This document shows positions 5,540-12,903 of a stretch of 44,077 bases of DNA, piece after piece (position 1 is the first letter of the stretch; every line of letters starts with the position of its first letter). Both the position numbers and the translations under genes were made by a program. Below the pieces are notes generated by a model. It saw nothing but the letters and a program-made list of their open reading frames with translations, ran no database searches and was not told the origin of the DNA. This DNA comes from a virus. Location of the stretch: IMG/VR virus record IMGVR_UViG_3300027851_000050, positions 1 to 44,077 of that record; one strand, 5' to 3'.

Positions 5540-6016
5540 TCAGGCGATGAATCCACCGGCCTGCAAGAAAACTCTTCGCAGGTCGGCGAGGCGTTTCTCG
5601 GGCTGTCCGTACCCGGCGCCGGGGAGCGAGGCCCACCTCGACCGGCATTTGTGCACAGCGACGTAAAAGCGGCCGTTGGAGATATCACTGATAGCACGGC
5701 ACTCCCTGATGAGCTGGATAGCAATTGCGTCCTGCGATTCCGGGGAGAAATCCGGCAGGGCGAGCGTGCGCTTGTAGTGGTCGAAATAGCGGGCGAGGAT
5801 CTGATACCGGCCGGCCGCTGTTGAGTGCAGTATCCGGCCGCCGAGCCTGACAATCATCGACCGGCGCGGGTGGTCGGCGTAGGAAAAGAACAACAACGGA
5901 CGGGCTGGGGTGCTGCCCACGATGACATTAAATCCGTCGTCGGATTTGGCCAGCAGGTCAGGCCCAATCTCAGCCCACGCGATGGTGTCGAGGAATGCGC
6001 TGATTTGATAATTCAT
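5540..6016 (-). CDS. R: Lambda gpR-type endolysin (lytic transglycosylase)
   Basis: A 158-aa murein-degrading lysis enzyme of the lambda gpR family. Family landmarks are visible: FLDTIAWAE with the catalytic Glu at about residue 16, GFNVIVGS, SYADHPR, STAAGRYQILARYFDHYK, DFSPESQDAIAIQLI and WASLPGAGYGQPEKR. There is no signal peptide, so it would need a holin for release, as in lambda. I start at ATG 6016, which overlaps the TGA of the upstream secreted protein (ATGA), instead of the in-frame ATG at 6031. It is the last gene of the long late operon and implies a Gram-negative host. Confidence 0.93.
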   Translation of the reverse strand: MNYQISAFLDTIAWAEIGPDLLAKSDDGFNVIVGSTPARPLLFFSYADHPRRSMIVRLGGRILHSTAAGRYQILARYFDHYKRTLALPDFSPESQDAIAIQLIRECRAISDISNGRFYVAVHKCRSRWASLPGAGYGQPEKRLADLRRVFLQAGGFIA

Positions 6017-6342
6017 CGCCTGAACGCCCACGGAGCCAGCAGCTTCCCATTCTGATCAAAAGCATACGGTGCACTGTACGGGCGTTCCGTGCCATCGGCA
6101 AAGGTGGCGGGCAAGGTGTAGATGGTAACTTCCTTAACCAACTTCACCTCGCAATCCATCTCTTGCAGCGCAGGCCCGGAGCCGTAGCACACCGGCACTC
6201 CCTCTTGGTACAGCCTGTAGCCAGTGACTGCTGGGGACATCGGTGGAGTGTAGCCCCAGGTTACGTGGATGCTGGTTGCCATTGCCACCGATGTCCATAG
6301 CAGCAGGATGCTAATTGCGCTTAAAATTGCCGGGAGTCGCAT
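6013..6342 (-). CDS. Secreted fibronectin type III-like protein
   Basis: A 109-aa protein with a clear Sec signal peptide (MRLPAILSAISILLLWTSVA, cleavage near AMA) followed by one small beta-sandwich module: IHVTWGYTPP, then VTGYRLYQEGVP and a final YSAPYAF segment, the strand pattern of fibronectin type III repeats. Two cysteines may form a disulfide in the periplasm. It is paralogous to the interrupted gene just upstream (both have W-x-YT, then ITG/VTG, F/Y, I/L-YQ). Why a phage exports single Fn3 modules next to its endolysin is unknown; binding to the envelope is one possibility. Confidence 0.75.
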   Translation of the reverse strand: MRLPAILSAISILLLWTSVAMATSIHVTWGYTPPMSPAVTGYRLYQEGVPVCYGSGPALQEMDCEVKLVKEVTIYTLPATFADGTERPYSAPYAFDQNGKLLAPWAFRR

Positions 6343-6661
6343 GGATTCTCACGGTATTACTTGGTCCAGAAAACTCTATTCGTTCATGGTCAGAGTCATT
6401 GTAAGCTTTGATATAAAACCTATTGATGGCTCCGGTGTCATACGTGATTGTCCCTGTGGCGATTCTTGCCGTCTTCGGAATCTTGCTGATCACCGCTTTC
6501 TCAGGCAGCGTCCCGACGAGTTGGTAAATCTCAAATCCAGTTATATCTGCCTATGCCTCTGCTGTGTAAGACCAACTAAATGGTATGCTTCTAGTTATGG
6601 TCGCGGCTTGCAGACATACAGGGACAAGGCAAAGCATCAGTGTAATAAGTAATCTTTTCAT
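6311..6661 (-). pseudogene. Secreted Fn3-like gene interrupted by one amber codon
   Basis: From ATG 6661, behind AAAGGAGTAAT, a single frame runs to 6311 (116 codons plus stop) with one internal TAG at codon 37 (6553-6551). Before it lies a signal peptide (MKRLLITLMLCLVPVCLQAA) and the strand FSWSYTAEA. After it the domain resumes with ITGFEIYQLVG, KIPKTARIAT and a NRFYIKAYNDSD strand. The frame on both sides aligns with the intact neighbour at 6013-6342, so this was one gene. It may be a broken gene, an amber allele readable in a suppressor host, or an assembly error. The phage code is not reassigned, as the neighbouring gene at 6790 itself ends in TAG. Confidence 0.75.
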
Positions 6662-6715
6662 ATTACTCCTTTAGTTTGATCCCCGGACCGCCCGGAGACC
6701 GAGAAGAGATGTTGA

Positions 6716-6744
6716 ATTATATCATCATGCCGATACGGTTGCAA
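6716..6744 (-). promoter_or_regulatory. Leftward promoter before the lysis genes
   Basis: On the minus strand TTGCAA (6744-6739), exactly 17 bp, then a perfect TATAAT (6721-6716). It sits in the 128-bp gap between the pectin-lyase-like gene and the interrupted Fn3 gene, and would drive the two Fn3 genes and the endolysin independently of the long late transcript. Its -35 hexamer equals that of the rightward promoter at 4286, but there is no palindrome in the spacer. Confidence 0.6.
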
Positions 6745-6789
6745 GAAGAGGCCATCCGGGGTGCGCTTTGTGTAGAGGCGTGGCGGGCG

Positions 6790-8472
6790 CTATTCGTTGG
6801 TTACGGCCCGGACTGCGTAGCGGCGGGCATTTTCATATCCGCAGTACACTGCATCCTTGTCGAACCCTTCGCGGATATAATTATTGACGGCGCAGGCTGT
6901 GTACTCAGGTCTCCAGTTCTGGCGGGATTGGTTGAGGGCTTCAGCCATAAACTCCTCGGTTGAGGCTGTACCGCCAAGCGTTTGATTGTATGACCGCAAC
7001 GTCCTAGATGGGTCGGTGTATGTTACTGCGGCGTTTGATGATCCTGTTTCTCCGGTTGCCGTGATCCATTGGGCATACGTCCCCTGATTGAACCAGTCAG
7101 CATCAGCAGTCGTGGAGTAATATCTGTTATTTGCAAATGTGGCATACGGAAGATGCGCTGTCTGTATCCCGATTAACGCATCTGCTCCATTACCATTGAG
7201 CAGTTGTAAATCGTTCCCCGTGATTGTCAGGTTGAGAAGATCTGTAAGGAGCGAGGAAAAATATATTCCTGTACCGTTGCCGGCTGGATACCCTGAGACA
7301 ATATTGTCGTAGATGTCGATATTTCTGGCGAGAGGAAGCGCGGGGGTTGCGTCCAAATTCGGCATAATATTTATTCCGCCTGAATTGTCCGATTTTATGT
7401 TATTGTAAATATTTGTTCCATCGTTCGCTATGATGGTCATCTGGGTCCCCACTCCTGTCCTGGGGCTTGCTTCCAGTAGCACATTATTAAAAATATTCCC
7501 CGATGCTATTTCTCTTGTTCCTGTACCTTCGTCACCCATCCTTAAAAAACTCTGCATAAATAGGTTGTTGTTTGCCACCCCGCCCCACCGGAGGTCTGCC
7601 CCCTCTCTATCAGAGGCAAAAAAGATGTTACCGCGCAGTTGCAGATTTTTGTCTGCGGAGAAATAAAAATATAAATGCCGTCCATACCTGCTCATATTGG
7701 TATAGGATTCATCATACGGAGTGCTGAAGATGTTTTCTTCCAATAATAGATTCGTTGTTCCAGAGGCAAATAGTTGTCCATCATGAGCTGCATTGTGTAA
7801 CCAGATACATCGTCTGAACGCTATATTTGTACTGCTTCCCACCGTTCCTGCTACGATATCTCCAGCCTTCTGCTCAATATATAAATCCTCAAAAGTCTGA
7901 TAGCTTGCCAGCCAGCGGATATCAAGGGCGCGAGCGGCAGTTGTCCAATTGGCGGAATAAAAATGCAGTCCTGAAATAAAAACAAAACTTGCATTACTGG
8001 TATTGAACAGAATGTCCGTCAGCTTGGGCCTGTTTCCAGTTGGCCCGTAAGAAGCGATGATGTGTGGAGTAGTCTGTGAATCTCCACTTTTGAGGTAGGT
8101 CACACCCAGTCCCGTACTCCACTCACTCCCTCGCTTGAGCAACATTATATCCGGCTCATCAGCTCTCATCTGAGCGTAAGCTGTGGCGAGCGTTTGGTAC
8201 GGATGGATAGTCCCAGCACTCTGGAATATGCCATTGGAGTCAAACGTCACATTGGCTAGGGTGTCAGCCTGGGCTGTCCCGTCATCCCCTGATACACTAT
8301 CCACAAAAATAACCCTTGCAGTGTTGTACCCGCCCCCAGATACCATAGTAGCAAAATCTGTCCAGCCTGTTCCTGTTAATGGCAGGCCAGTGGTGCCATG
8401 AATAGCGGAATTTACAACCTGTGGAAACAATACCCACAATAAAACGAGCGCAAAGAGCAGATTATGTCTCAT
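6790..8472 (-). CDS. Secreted parallel beta-helix (pectin-lyase fold) protein
   Basis: A 560-aa protein with a Sec signal peptide (MRHNLLFALVLLWVLFPQVV) followed by a region typical of right-handed parallel beta-helix proteins: an Asp-Gly-Asp rich entry (VDSVSGDDGTAQADTL), HPYQTLATAY, then repeated short strands with stacked Asn and Ile (for example NIFFASD, GNIFNNVLLE, NIDIYDNIVSGYP, LNLTITGNDLQLL). Phage proteins of this fold often are tail spikes that cleave surface polysaccharide, but those normally lack signal peptides. It lies downstream of the tail fibre in a block of secreted proteins. Catalytic residues cannot be assigned by eye. Confidence 0.7.
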   Translation of the reverse strand: MRHNLLFALVLLWVLFPQVVNSAIHGTTGLPLTGTGWTDFATMVSGGGYNTARVIFVDSVSGDDGTAQADTLANVTFDSNGIFQSAGTIHPYQTLATAYAQMRADEPDIMLLKRGSEWSTGLGVTYLKSGDSQTTPHIIASYGPTGNRPKLTDILFNTSNASFVFISGLHFYSANWTTAARALDIRWLASYQTFEDLYIEQKAGDIVAGTVGSSTNIAFRRCIWLHNAAHDGQLFASGTTNLLLEENIFSTPYDESYTNMSRYGRHLYFYFSADKNLQLRGNIFFASDREGADLRWGGVANNNLFMQSFLRMGDEGTGTREIASGNIFNNVLLEASPRTGVGTQMTIIANDGTNIYNNIKSDNSGGINIMPNLDATPALPLARNIDIYDNIVSGYPAGNGTGIYFSSLLTDLLNLTITGNDLQLLNGNGADALIGIQTAHLPYATFANNRYYSTTADADWFNQGTYAQWITATGETGSSNAAVTYTDPSRTLRSYNQTLGGTASTEEFMAEALNQSRQNWRPEYTACAVNNYIREGFDKDAVYCGYENARRYAVRAVTNE

Positions 8473-9073
8473 AACTCACCTCTATCCAGACCTCAGTAAA
8501 CCGTACTGCCTCACCCGCCGAGACTGAGCCACACCCAACCTCGAAAGAATGAACATAGTTTGTTCCTCCGTTAATATCGGCTGCTGTCCAGGCCGCTGTG
8601 GTTGCTGGATTAACGGCCCAGACCTGCTCGGTCAGGATGTAGGTCGTTGATGGTAGGTCGGTGTACGTCCCGTAGTAACGAGTCGGAGTAGCCCCTATCC
8701 AGATATTGTGACGAAAAGTCAGGGACGCTCCGGCAGATTTTTGCCCGTATGCTACTATCCTGACATGGTTGACAGTGGCCCCGGCAGGAATGGAGAAGGC
8801 TGGAAAAGAGAATCGCTGAGTACCCACCGCATCGGCCCTGGATATATAAGTACCATCAGTATCATGCGTTCCGTCAGTTGAGTCGTCTACCAGTTCCCAT
8901 CGCGTCGTGCCAGAGGACATGGTGTAGACGGAATCTACATCTCCTGTGGGTGATCGCCGTTGCGTGACTGCCCCCCCGGCAGGAGCCTGCCCAAACCCCA
9001 CACACACCGCCGCCTGTACCGGCTGTGCAGCCAACATCAGCACCGCCAGCCATAATGCTATTAGTCGTTTCAT
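8462..9073 (-). CDS. Secreted beta-sandwich protein of unknown function
   Basis: A 203-aa protein with a Sec signal peptide (MKRLIALWLAVLMLAAQPVQA) and a beta-rich body: VDSVYTMSSGTTRWELVDD, IPAGATVNHVRIVAYGQKS, FEVGCGSVSAGEAVRFTEVW. The alternation and the closing EVWIEVSY resemble jelly-roll or carbohydrate-binding-like modules found in phage and bacterial surface proteins, but I do not place it in a named family. Its end overlaps the start of the beta-helix gene by 11 bp, so the two are probably translated together. Confidence 0.6.
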   Translation of the reverse strand: MKRLIALWLAVLMLAAQPVQAAVCVGFGQAPAGGAVTQRRSPTGDVDSVYTMSSGTTRWELVDDSTDGTHDTDGTYISRADAVGTQRFSFPAFSIPAGATVNHVRIVAYGQKSAGASLTFRHNIWIGATPTRYYGTYTDLPSTTYILTEQVWAVNPATTAAWTAADINGGTNYVHSFEVGCGSVSAGEAVRFTEVWIEVSYET

Positions 9074-9085
9074 ATTAGCAACTCC

Positions 9086-10915
9086 TTATGGCAACTGGAA
9101 TGATGATGTAACAGACAGTCCTTTCGCCCCGGCTGTAGTCGTTATCCCCGTCACATCTACATAGATTCTGTCACCTGTTGCGATATCGTCGTACCCTGTA
9201 TCCACGGTCTCGTCGCTTGCGCTGTATTCGGTATATGCTACTGTTGCTCCGGTGCTGGTCATATCACGATGTTTCGTCGGAGTAATGGTTACTCCGATAT
9301 CGTCCAAATTCTCAACCCCCGCAGCATTTGCGAACGTGATATAGTTGGTGCCTACAGTAGCAATCGTCCAATGCCCGTTGTTCGCAGCAGTGGCGAATCC
9401 TGTAATATCTACCTCATCACCCGCCTGTAATGATGCAGCGGTATTTACTATTCCTGGGTCTGTACCTGTTCCGTCCCATGTAATCGTTACATTCGGGGTA
9501 GAAAAAGTCAGGTCGTACTGACTTGTTGCGTCTCCCATCGCAGCAGTCGTGCGGACCCTGCGAATGACAACCGTTGTCGATCCACCTGTCCCCCCATTTG
9601 GTGATGCTGTTGCGGCGGTCACATCTACGAGATTTCTGCCGTTCATTGCTGCCGGGACCACAAACGCCTCTGTGCCATCTGCTACAGCGGTAGCGGTCGC
9701 TGAATTTTTAATCATCCAGCCAACTGGCTCAATCCCCAGGTTCGACCCAGACAGTGCATCTGCTGTCACAGGCTTTGTCGTATCAGTTCCGGTATTAATA
9801 TCAGAAGAAGAGGCAAAGGCAACCGAGCTTACCACTCCGTTGGAATCAACTTGAACCGTGCCAGCAGCGGCCAAGTCAACCTTATTCGGCAACCCGTCCC
9901 CATCAGTATCGGCAATCAGTCCGTAATCCGAGCCGAGGATATTGTTTGCTCCGGTAGTGATTGCTGTAGTCTGGATGGTCAGTGAAGGAAGGGCTTCAAG
10001 TGCGTCACGGACTGCATTCTTTGTCGGGGCTGTATCCGTTACAGAATTCCAACTCGTCGCATCATAGGCCGTATCAGAAATATAAGCCACTGTTCCGGTT
10101 GATGCCGGGAAGGTGGAGATATAATCTGTAGCACTGGCATTTGCCGAAGCGAAGGTAGTCGCCCCAGTGCTTGAACCAAGAAGTGCAAGGTCAGAGTTCT
10201 CGAAGGTTTTCTTCCCGGTGACGGTCTGGGCCGTGGCAAGGACCATATCCCCTGAACCGGCTGGAGTTGCCCATGTAGGTGCAGCCGCCGCACCGTTCGA
10301 CTTCAGATACTCGCCATCAGCACCGAGCGCCAATTCCTTCACATCGCCCGACCCATCAGAGTAGAATACCCTCCATGCCGTCTGGGTGAGGAATGATGTG
10401 AGGTTTGTATATCCGCCTGTAACTGAGAGATCATCCAGTTTCTGCGCTACCTCCTGCAGTGTGTCGTCTGTCACAGCGAGGTTGCCATCGAAGCCCGTCG
10501 CCGTTACTGCCGTCAGGGATGCAGGATCGACGAGGCCCATCTGGGTGTTCTCGTCTACGTTGATCAATCGAGTAGTCCCGGCTGTGGGCGGAGCATCAAT
10601 CGGCAGCCTCCAGTTGCGGTTGGCCGCCGCGTTCCCGGCCTGCAGGGATGTCCAGAACCCACCAGGGCCGTAGAGCTTTATGAGGTCTCCTCCGTCGCTG
10701 GTTCCGTCGAGGCAAGGCCCCACTGTGCAGGATCCAGCCAGAGTAGCGGCGGTAGCGGGGACCCCGAGAGAGGTTCTCGCCCCGGCTTCGGTCGTTGCGT
10801 TGGTCCCGCCCTTGCCGATATCGGTCGCCCCGTTACTGTCGGCGTCAAGCTCGACTGCGCCAAAAGCTGGAGATGTAGCGAGTATCAAAAACACTGCAAT
10901 CAATAGTTTTTTCAT
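9086..10915 (-). CDS. Tail-fibre-like protein with signal peptide
   Basis: A 609-aa protein. I start at ATG 10915, with GGAGTGGAATAAT before it, which gives a signal-like N-terminus (MKKLLIAVFLILATSPAFG) instead of the earlier start at 10948. After it comes a motif common in tail fibres, DIGKGGTNATTEAGARTSLG, then VLATAQTVTGKKTFENSD, which is also frequent in fibre shafts, and long low-complexity beta-rich segments. Near residues 500-570 there is a module (AGDEVDITGFATAANNGHW, then YITFANAAG) like the E1-FCCH-type domains of other structural proteins here. An exported tail fibre would be unusual, so the real location is uncertain. Confidence 0.75.
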   Translation of the reverse strand: MKKLLIAVFLILATSPAFGAVELDADSNGATDIGKGGTNATTEAGARTSLGVPATAATLAGSCTVGPCLDGTSDGGDLIKLYGPGGFWTSLQAGNAAANRNWRLPIDAPPTAGTTRLINVDENTQMGLVDPASLTAVTATGFDGNLAVTDDTLQEVAQKLDDLSVTGGYTNLTSFLTQTAWRVFYSDGSGDVKELALGADGEYLKSNGAAAAPTWATPAGSGDMVLATAQTVTGKKTFENSDLALLGSSTGATTFASANASATDYISTFPASTGTVAYISDTAYDATSWNSVTDTAPTKNAVRDALEALPSLTIQTTAITTGANNILGSDYGLIADTDGDGLPNKVDLAAAGTVQVDSNGVVSSVAFASSSDINTGTDTTKPVTADALSGSNLGIEPVGWMIKNSATATAVADGTEAFVVPAAMNGRNLVDVTAATASPNGGTGGSTTVVIRRVRTTAAMGDATSQYDLTFSTPNVTITWDGTGTDPGIVNTAASLQAGDEVDITGFATAANNGHWTIATVGTNYITFANAAGVENLDDIGVTITPTKHRDMTSTGATVAYTEYSASDETVDTGYDDIATGDRIYVDVTGITTTAGAKGLSVTSSFQLP

Positions 10916-10916
10916 A

Positions 10917-11039
10917 TTATTCCACTCCGAAATAAACGTCTCCGTCACCGTCGAAGGTCACGTCAGGATCGCCGGTAAACGTCACCGGCGCGGGCTCAAT
11001 GTCGGCCATCAGTAGCAGCAGGATTGCATCATCCATCAT
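10917..11039 (-). CDS. Small acidic protein (40 aa)
   Basis: A 40-aa ORF beginning MMDDAILLLLMADIEPAPVT and ending in an Asp/Gly-rich tail (GDPDVTFDGDGDVYFGVE). Its ATG overlaps the TGA of the upstream gene (ATGA), and the end of its coding sequence supplies the ribosome-binding site for the tail fibre gene. That fit makes it a likely real gene. It may be a small structural or chaperone factor; no family recognised. Confidence 0.55.
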   Translation of the reverse strand: MMDDAILLLLMADIEPAPVTFTGDPDVTFDGDGDVYFGVE

Positions 11040-11413
11040 CGCACCAGCACGACAGCCTTGAATTTCGCACTATTCACCGAGTTTGCCGTCCCGGTCATAT
11101 CCAATGTCAACCCGCCGCAAACGTCGACCGGCGGTGAGAATGTGATCCTGCCCGACGCGGTCAATGTCGTCGCCGTTTTCAGCGTGATTCCGCCGATGGT
11201 TTTTGGCGTGATGGTGATTGTGTCCGGGGTGACTCCGGTATCAAATTCGACATCGATCGCCGTCACCAGCCCCGACAATCCGGCGAAATTGGTATCGGGG
11301 AAGGTCGCCGCCGCCGCGTCCGCCGTTGCCTCCTGAATCACCCCGATCGGCCGATTCAGCGCGTTGTAAAGATATCCCTGTCTGTTCGCCAGTGTTGCCC
11401 ATGATCCAGCCAT
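11036..11413 (-). CDS. Hypothetical structural protein
   Basis: A 125-aa protein predicted mainly beta: LYNALNRPIGVIQEATADA, then a run of strands with TITITPKTIGGITLKTATTL and a closing SAKFKAVVLVR. The absence of a signal peptide and the Thr/Val-rich strand pattern suggest a virion component, for instance a tail-tip or fibre-associated protein. It sits between a membrane protein and the small acidic protein; its TGA overlaps the next ATG. Confidence 0.55.
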   Translation of the reverse strand: MAGSWATLANRQGYLYNALNRPIGVIQEATADAAAATFPDTNFAGLSGLVTAIDVEFDTGVTPDTITITPKTIGGITLKTATTLTASGRITFSPPVDVCGGLTLDMTGTANSVNSAKFKAVVLVR

Positions 11414-11437
11414 GATTTACCTCGTTATGATTGATGA

Positions 11438-11761
11438 TTATTGTATTCCGATTTCTTGCTTTATTTTCGCGTATATGCCGAGCACCAGCAACGATATAAG
11501 CCCGCCGATTCCGGCAACGATGATGGTTTTTCGTATCGTCGATCCCGTCTCCGACATCAGTTGGTCAACCGTCTTGTGAAATCTCACACTCGCTTCGAGA
11601 TCCTCGCTATTGATCCCGGTGAACCGGCATGAATGCGGCTGAAGCCTGACCACGGCGGCGGCGATTGCCTCGATATCGGCGTCTGTCAGACTGCGCTGCC
11701 TGCGCTCGTATTGGTGGTACATATCGGCCTCGGTCTGCACGTCAAAGTGCGAGTCGGTCAT
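11438..11761 (-). CDS. Membrane protein with C-terminal anchor, holin candidate
   Basis: A 107-aa protein with a soluble N-terminal domain (SLTDADIEAIAAAVVRL, a CRFTGI turn, then a helix SVRFHKTVDQLMSETGS) and one C-terminal transmembrane segment (IIVAGIGGLISLLVLGIYAKI). The pattern of a helix, STIRKTI, then a Gly/Leu-rich membrane segment recurs in many phage proteins encoded among tail and lysis genes. A holin or pinholin role is possible by position, but a single C-terminal anchor is also seen in unrelated phage proteins. Its ATG overlaps the stop of the phospholipase-like gene. Confidence 0.6.
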   Translation of the reverse strand: MTDSHFDVQTEADMYHQYERRQRSLTDADIEAIAAAVVRLQPHSCRFTGINSEDLEASVRFHKTVDQLMSETGSTIRKTIIVAGIGGLISLLVLGIYAKIKQEIGIQ

Positions 11762-12279
11762 ATCGCCGCTCCTTCCGTGTCGTCGGTGAGGGTTTCCGGG
11801 TCGGTATCTGCAATGCCGATCCGCGCATTCGCCAGCCGCCGCAGTCTGGCCCGGACGATTGCATTGTCGAGCGGGTACTCTTCGTCGGTGGTTTTTAGCG
11901 GATCAAAAGCGAACATCCCGATGGTCGAAACGGCAACGAAGTATATCGCCCACGCCCGAATTACCGCCAGTTCTCGCTTCCACCATGCCAACTCTGATGC
12001 AACGATCAAGGCCCTGATATTCCACGCCAGATACCAGTTTTCAGCAAGAAATGACGATACCGTCTCTTTGCTCGTCGCCCATCCAATATCATGAATGAAG
12101 CAAGCTGGAGATATCCTGACGCCACGGATTTTGTCAGGCACAAGCGCGTCTCCGATTCCGTCTCCGGCGCCGCAGAATGTCGGCCACTCGCTCGGCTCCA
12201 TGTCGCTCGGCCATAGCCTCTCCACCCATTTCGGTGCGGTCAGCCTCGCGTTGCCGCACTTGACCTTGCATCTCTTCAT
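11758..12279 (-). CDS. Phospholipase A2-like protein
   Basis: A 173-aa protein. Residues about 36-70 contain CGAGDGIGDALVPDKIRG, then ISPACFIHDIGWAT. The Cys-x-x-His-Asp motif (ACFIHDIGW) after a Gly-rich loop is the hallmark of the phospholipase A2 active site, where the His-Asp pair activates water and the Gly-rich loop binds calcium. A hydrophobic helix near 108-124 (AWAIYFVAVSTIGMFAF) could bind membrane. Location next to the candidate holin gene suits a role in membrane damage during lysis or entry. The call rests on motif and layout only. Confidence 0.5.
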   Translation of the reverse strand: MKRCKVKCGNARLTAPKWVERLWPSDMEPSEWPTFCGAGDGIGDALVPDKIRGVRISPACFIHDIGWATSKETVSSFLAENWYLAWNIRALIVASELAWWKRELAVIRAWAIYFVAVSTIGMFAFDPLKTTDEEYPLDNAIVRARLRRLANARIGIADTDPETLTDDTEGAAI

Positions 12280-12584
12280 GGCCTATCCTCGATCCGCCTC
12301 CGGGTTGTGATGGTGTCGAAAATCACCTGCCTATTGTGCGACTTCCAGTTGTCGAGATGCCCAAGCAGGATGTGGCAGCGGCCGCAGAGTGTGATGAGGT
12401 TACTCATGTCGAGTTCCATCGTCTGGTCGAGGTGAAAAGGCTTGATGTGGTGCACCTGCAGGTTAATTTTCCGCCCGCACGCCCTGCACCGGCCGCCATC
12501 ATATCTGATCCGCAGCGCCCGCGTCGCCGACCATCCGCTCGACCGCGATACCCGCTTGCCTTGCTCCCGCCAGAACCCGGCCAT
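12276..12584 (-). CDS. HNH endonuclease (late region)
   Basis: A 102-aa HNH nuclease: CRACGRKI, then LQVHHIKPFHLDQ with the catalytic His pair, NLITLCGRCH with the second zinc Cys pair and the final His region (LLGHLDNWKSHNR). The zinc-ribbon-bracketed ββα-metal core is complete. I start at ATG 12584, which shares one base with the stop of the upstream gene (TAATG), because the longer frame has no start site. It sits among tail and lysis genes, away from the terminase, so it could be a homing-type or free-standing endonuclease; the second HNH gene at 31291 is the packaging one. Confidence 0.8.
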   Translation of the reverse strand: MAGFWREQGKRVSRSSGWSATRALRIRYDGGRCRACGRKINLQVHHIKPFHLDQTMELDMSNLITLCGRCHILLGHLDNWKSHNRQVIFDTITTRRRIEDRP

Positions 12585-12778
12585 TATGCTGTCAATCCCC
12601 GGCAGATTTTGACGCCTGTCGGCAGTTGCTTGAACCGATCGCAGCCGCCTTCCCTGCGCCCGTTGCAGTCGAAGACGAAACAGGCGCCGTGCTCCTTGCA
12701 ATATCTATCCTTCACCGTCCTGACCCCTTGTTCATCCGCTCCGCTCATCTGCAAACTATCCTCAGCAATCACTCGCAT
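12584..12778 (-). CDS. Cysteine-rich small protein
   Basis: A 64-aa protein with five cysteines: KDRYCKEHGACFVFDCNGRR, then GGCDRFKQLPTGVKICRG. The spacing could hold a zinc ion. GGAGGGGATT before the ATG at 12778 is a strong ribosome-binding site. Its stop overlaps the start of the HNH gene, and a zinc-ribbon ORF lies just upstream, so three small zinc-type proteins are clustered here. No family recognised. Confidence 0.6.
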   Translation of the reverse strand: MRVIAEDSLQMSGADEQGVRTVKDRYCKEHGACFVFDCNGRREGGCDRFKQLPTGVKICRGLTA

Positions 12779-12806
12779 AATCCCCTCCAGGGATTAAAGG
12801 TCAGCC

Positions 12807-12899
12807 TCAGTCGTCGCAATCATCATTATCAGCCGGCCATCCGCAGACGGGGCAATAGCTGCCTTTGTATCGATGCCCACATTCTTTACAGGTCGTCAT
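12807..12899 (-). CDS. Tiny zinc-ribbon protein (30 aa)
   Basis: A 30-aa ORF that is a complete rubredoxin-type knuckle pair: MTTCKECGHRYKGSYC followed by PVCGWP and an acidic tail. Two CxxC pairs 8-9 residues apart are the usual zinc-ribbon geometry. It fits between the secreted protein and the cysteine-rich gene with no other use for the space. Its ribosome-binding site is weak, so it may depend on coupling to the gene ending at 12904. Confidence 0.55.
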   Translation of the reverse strand: MTTCKECGHRYKGSYCPVCGWPADNDDCDD

Positions 12900-12903
12900 G
12901 AGG

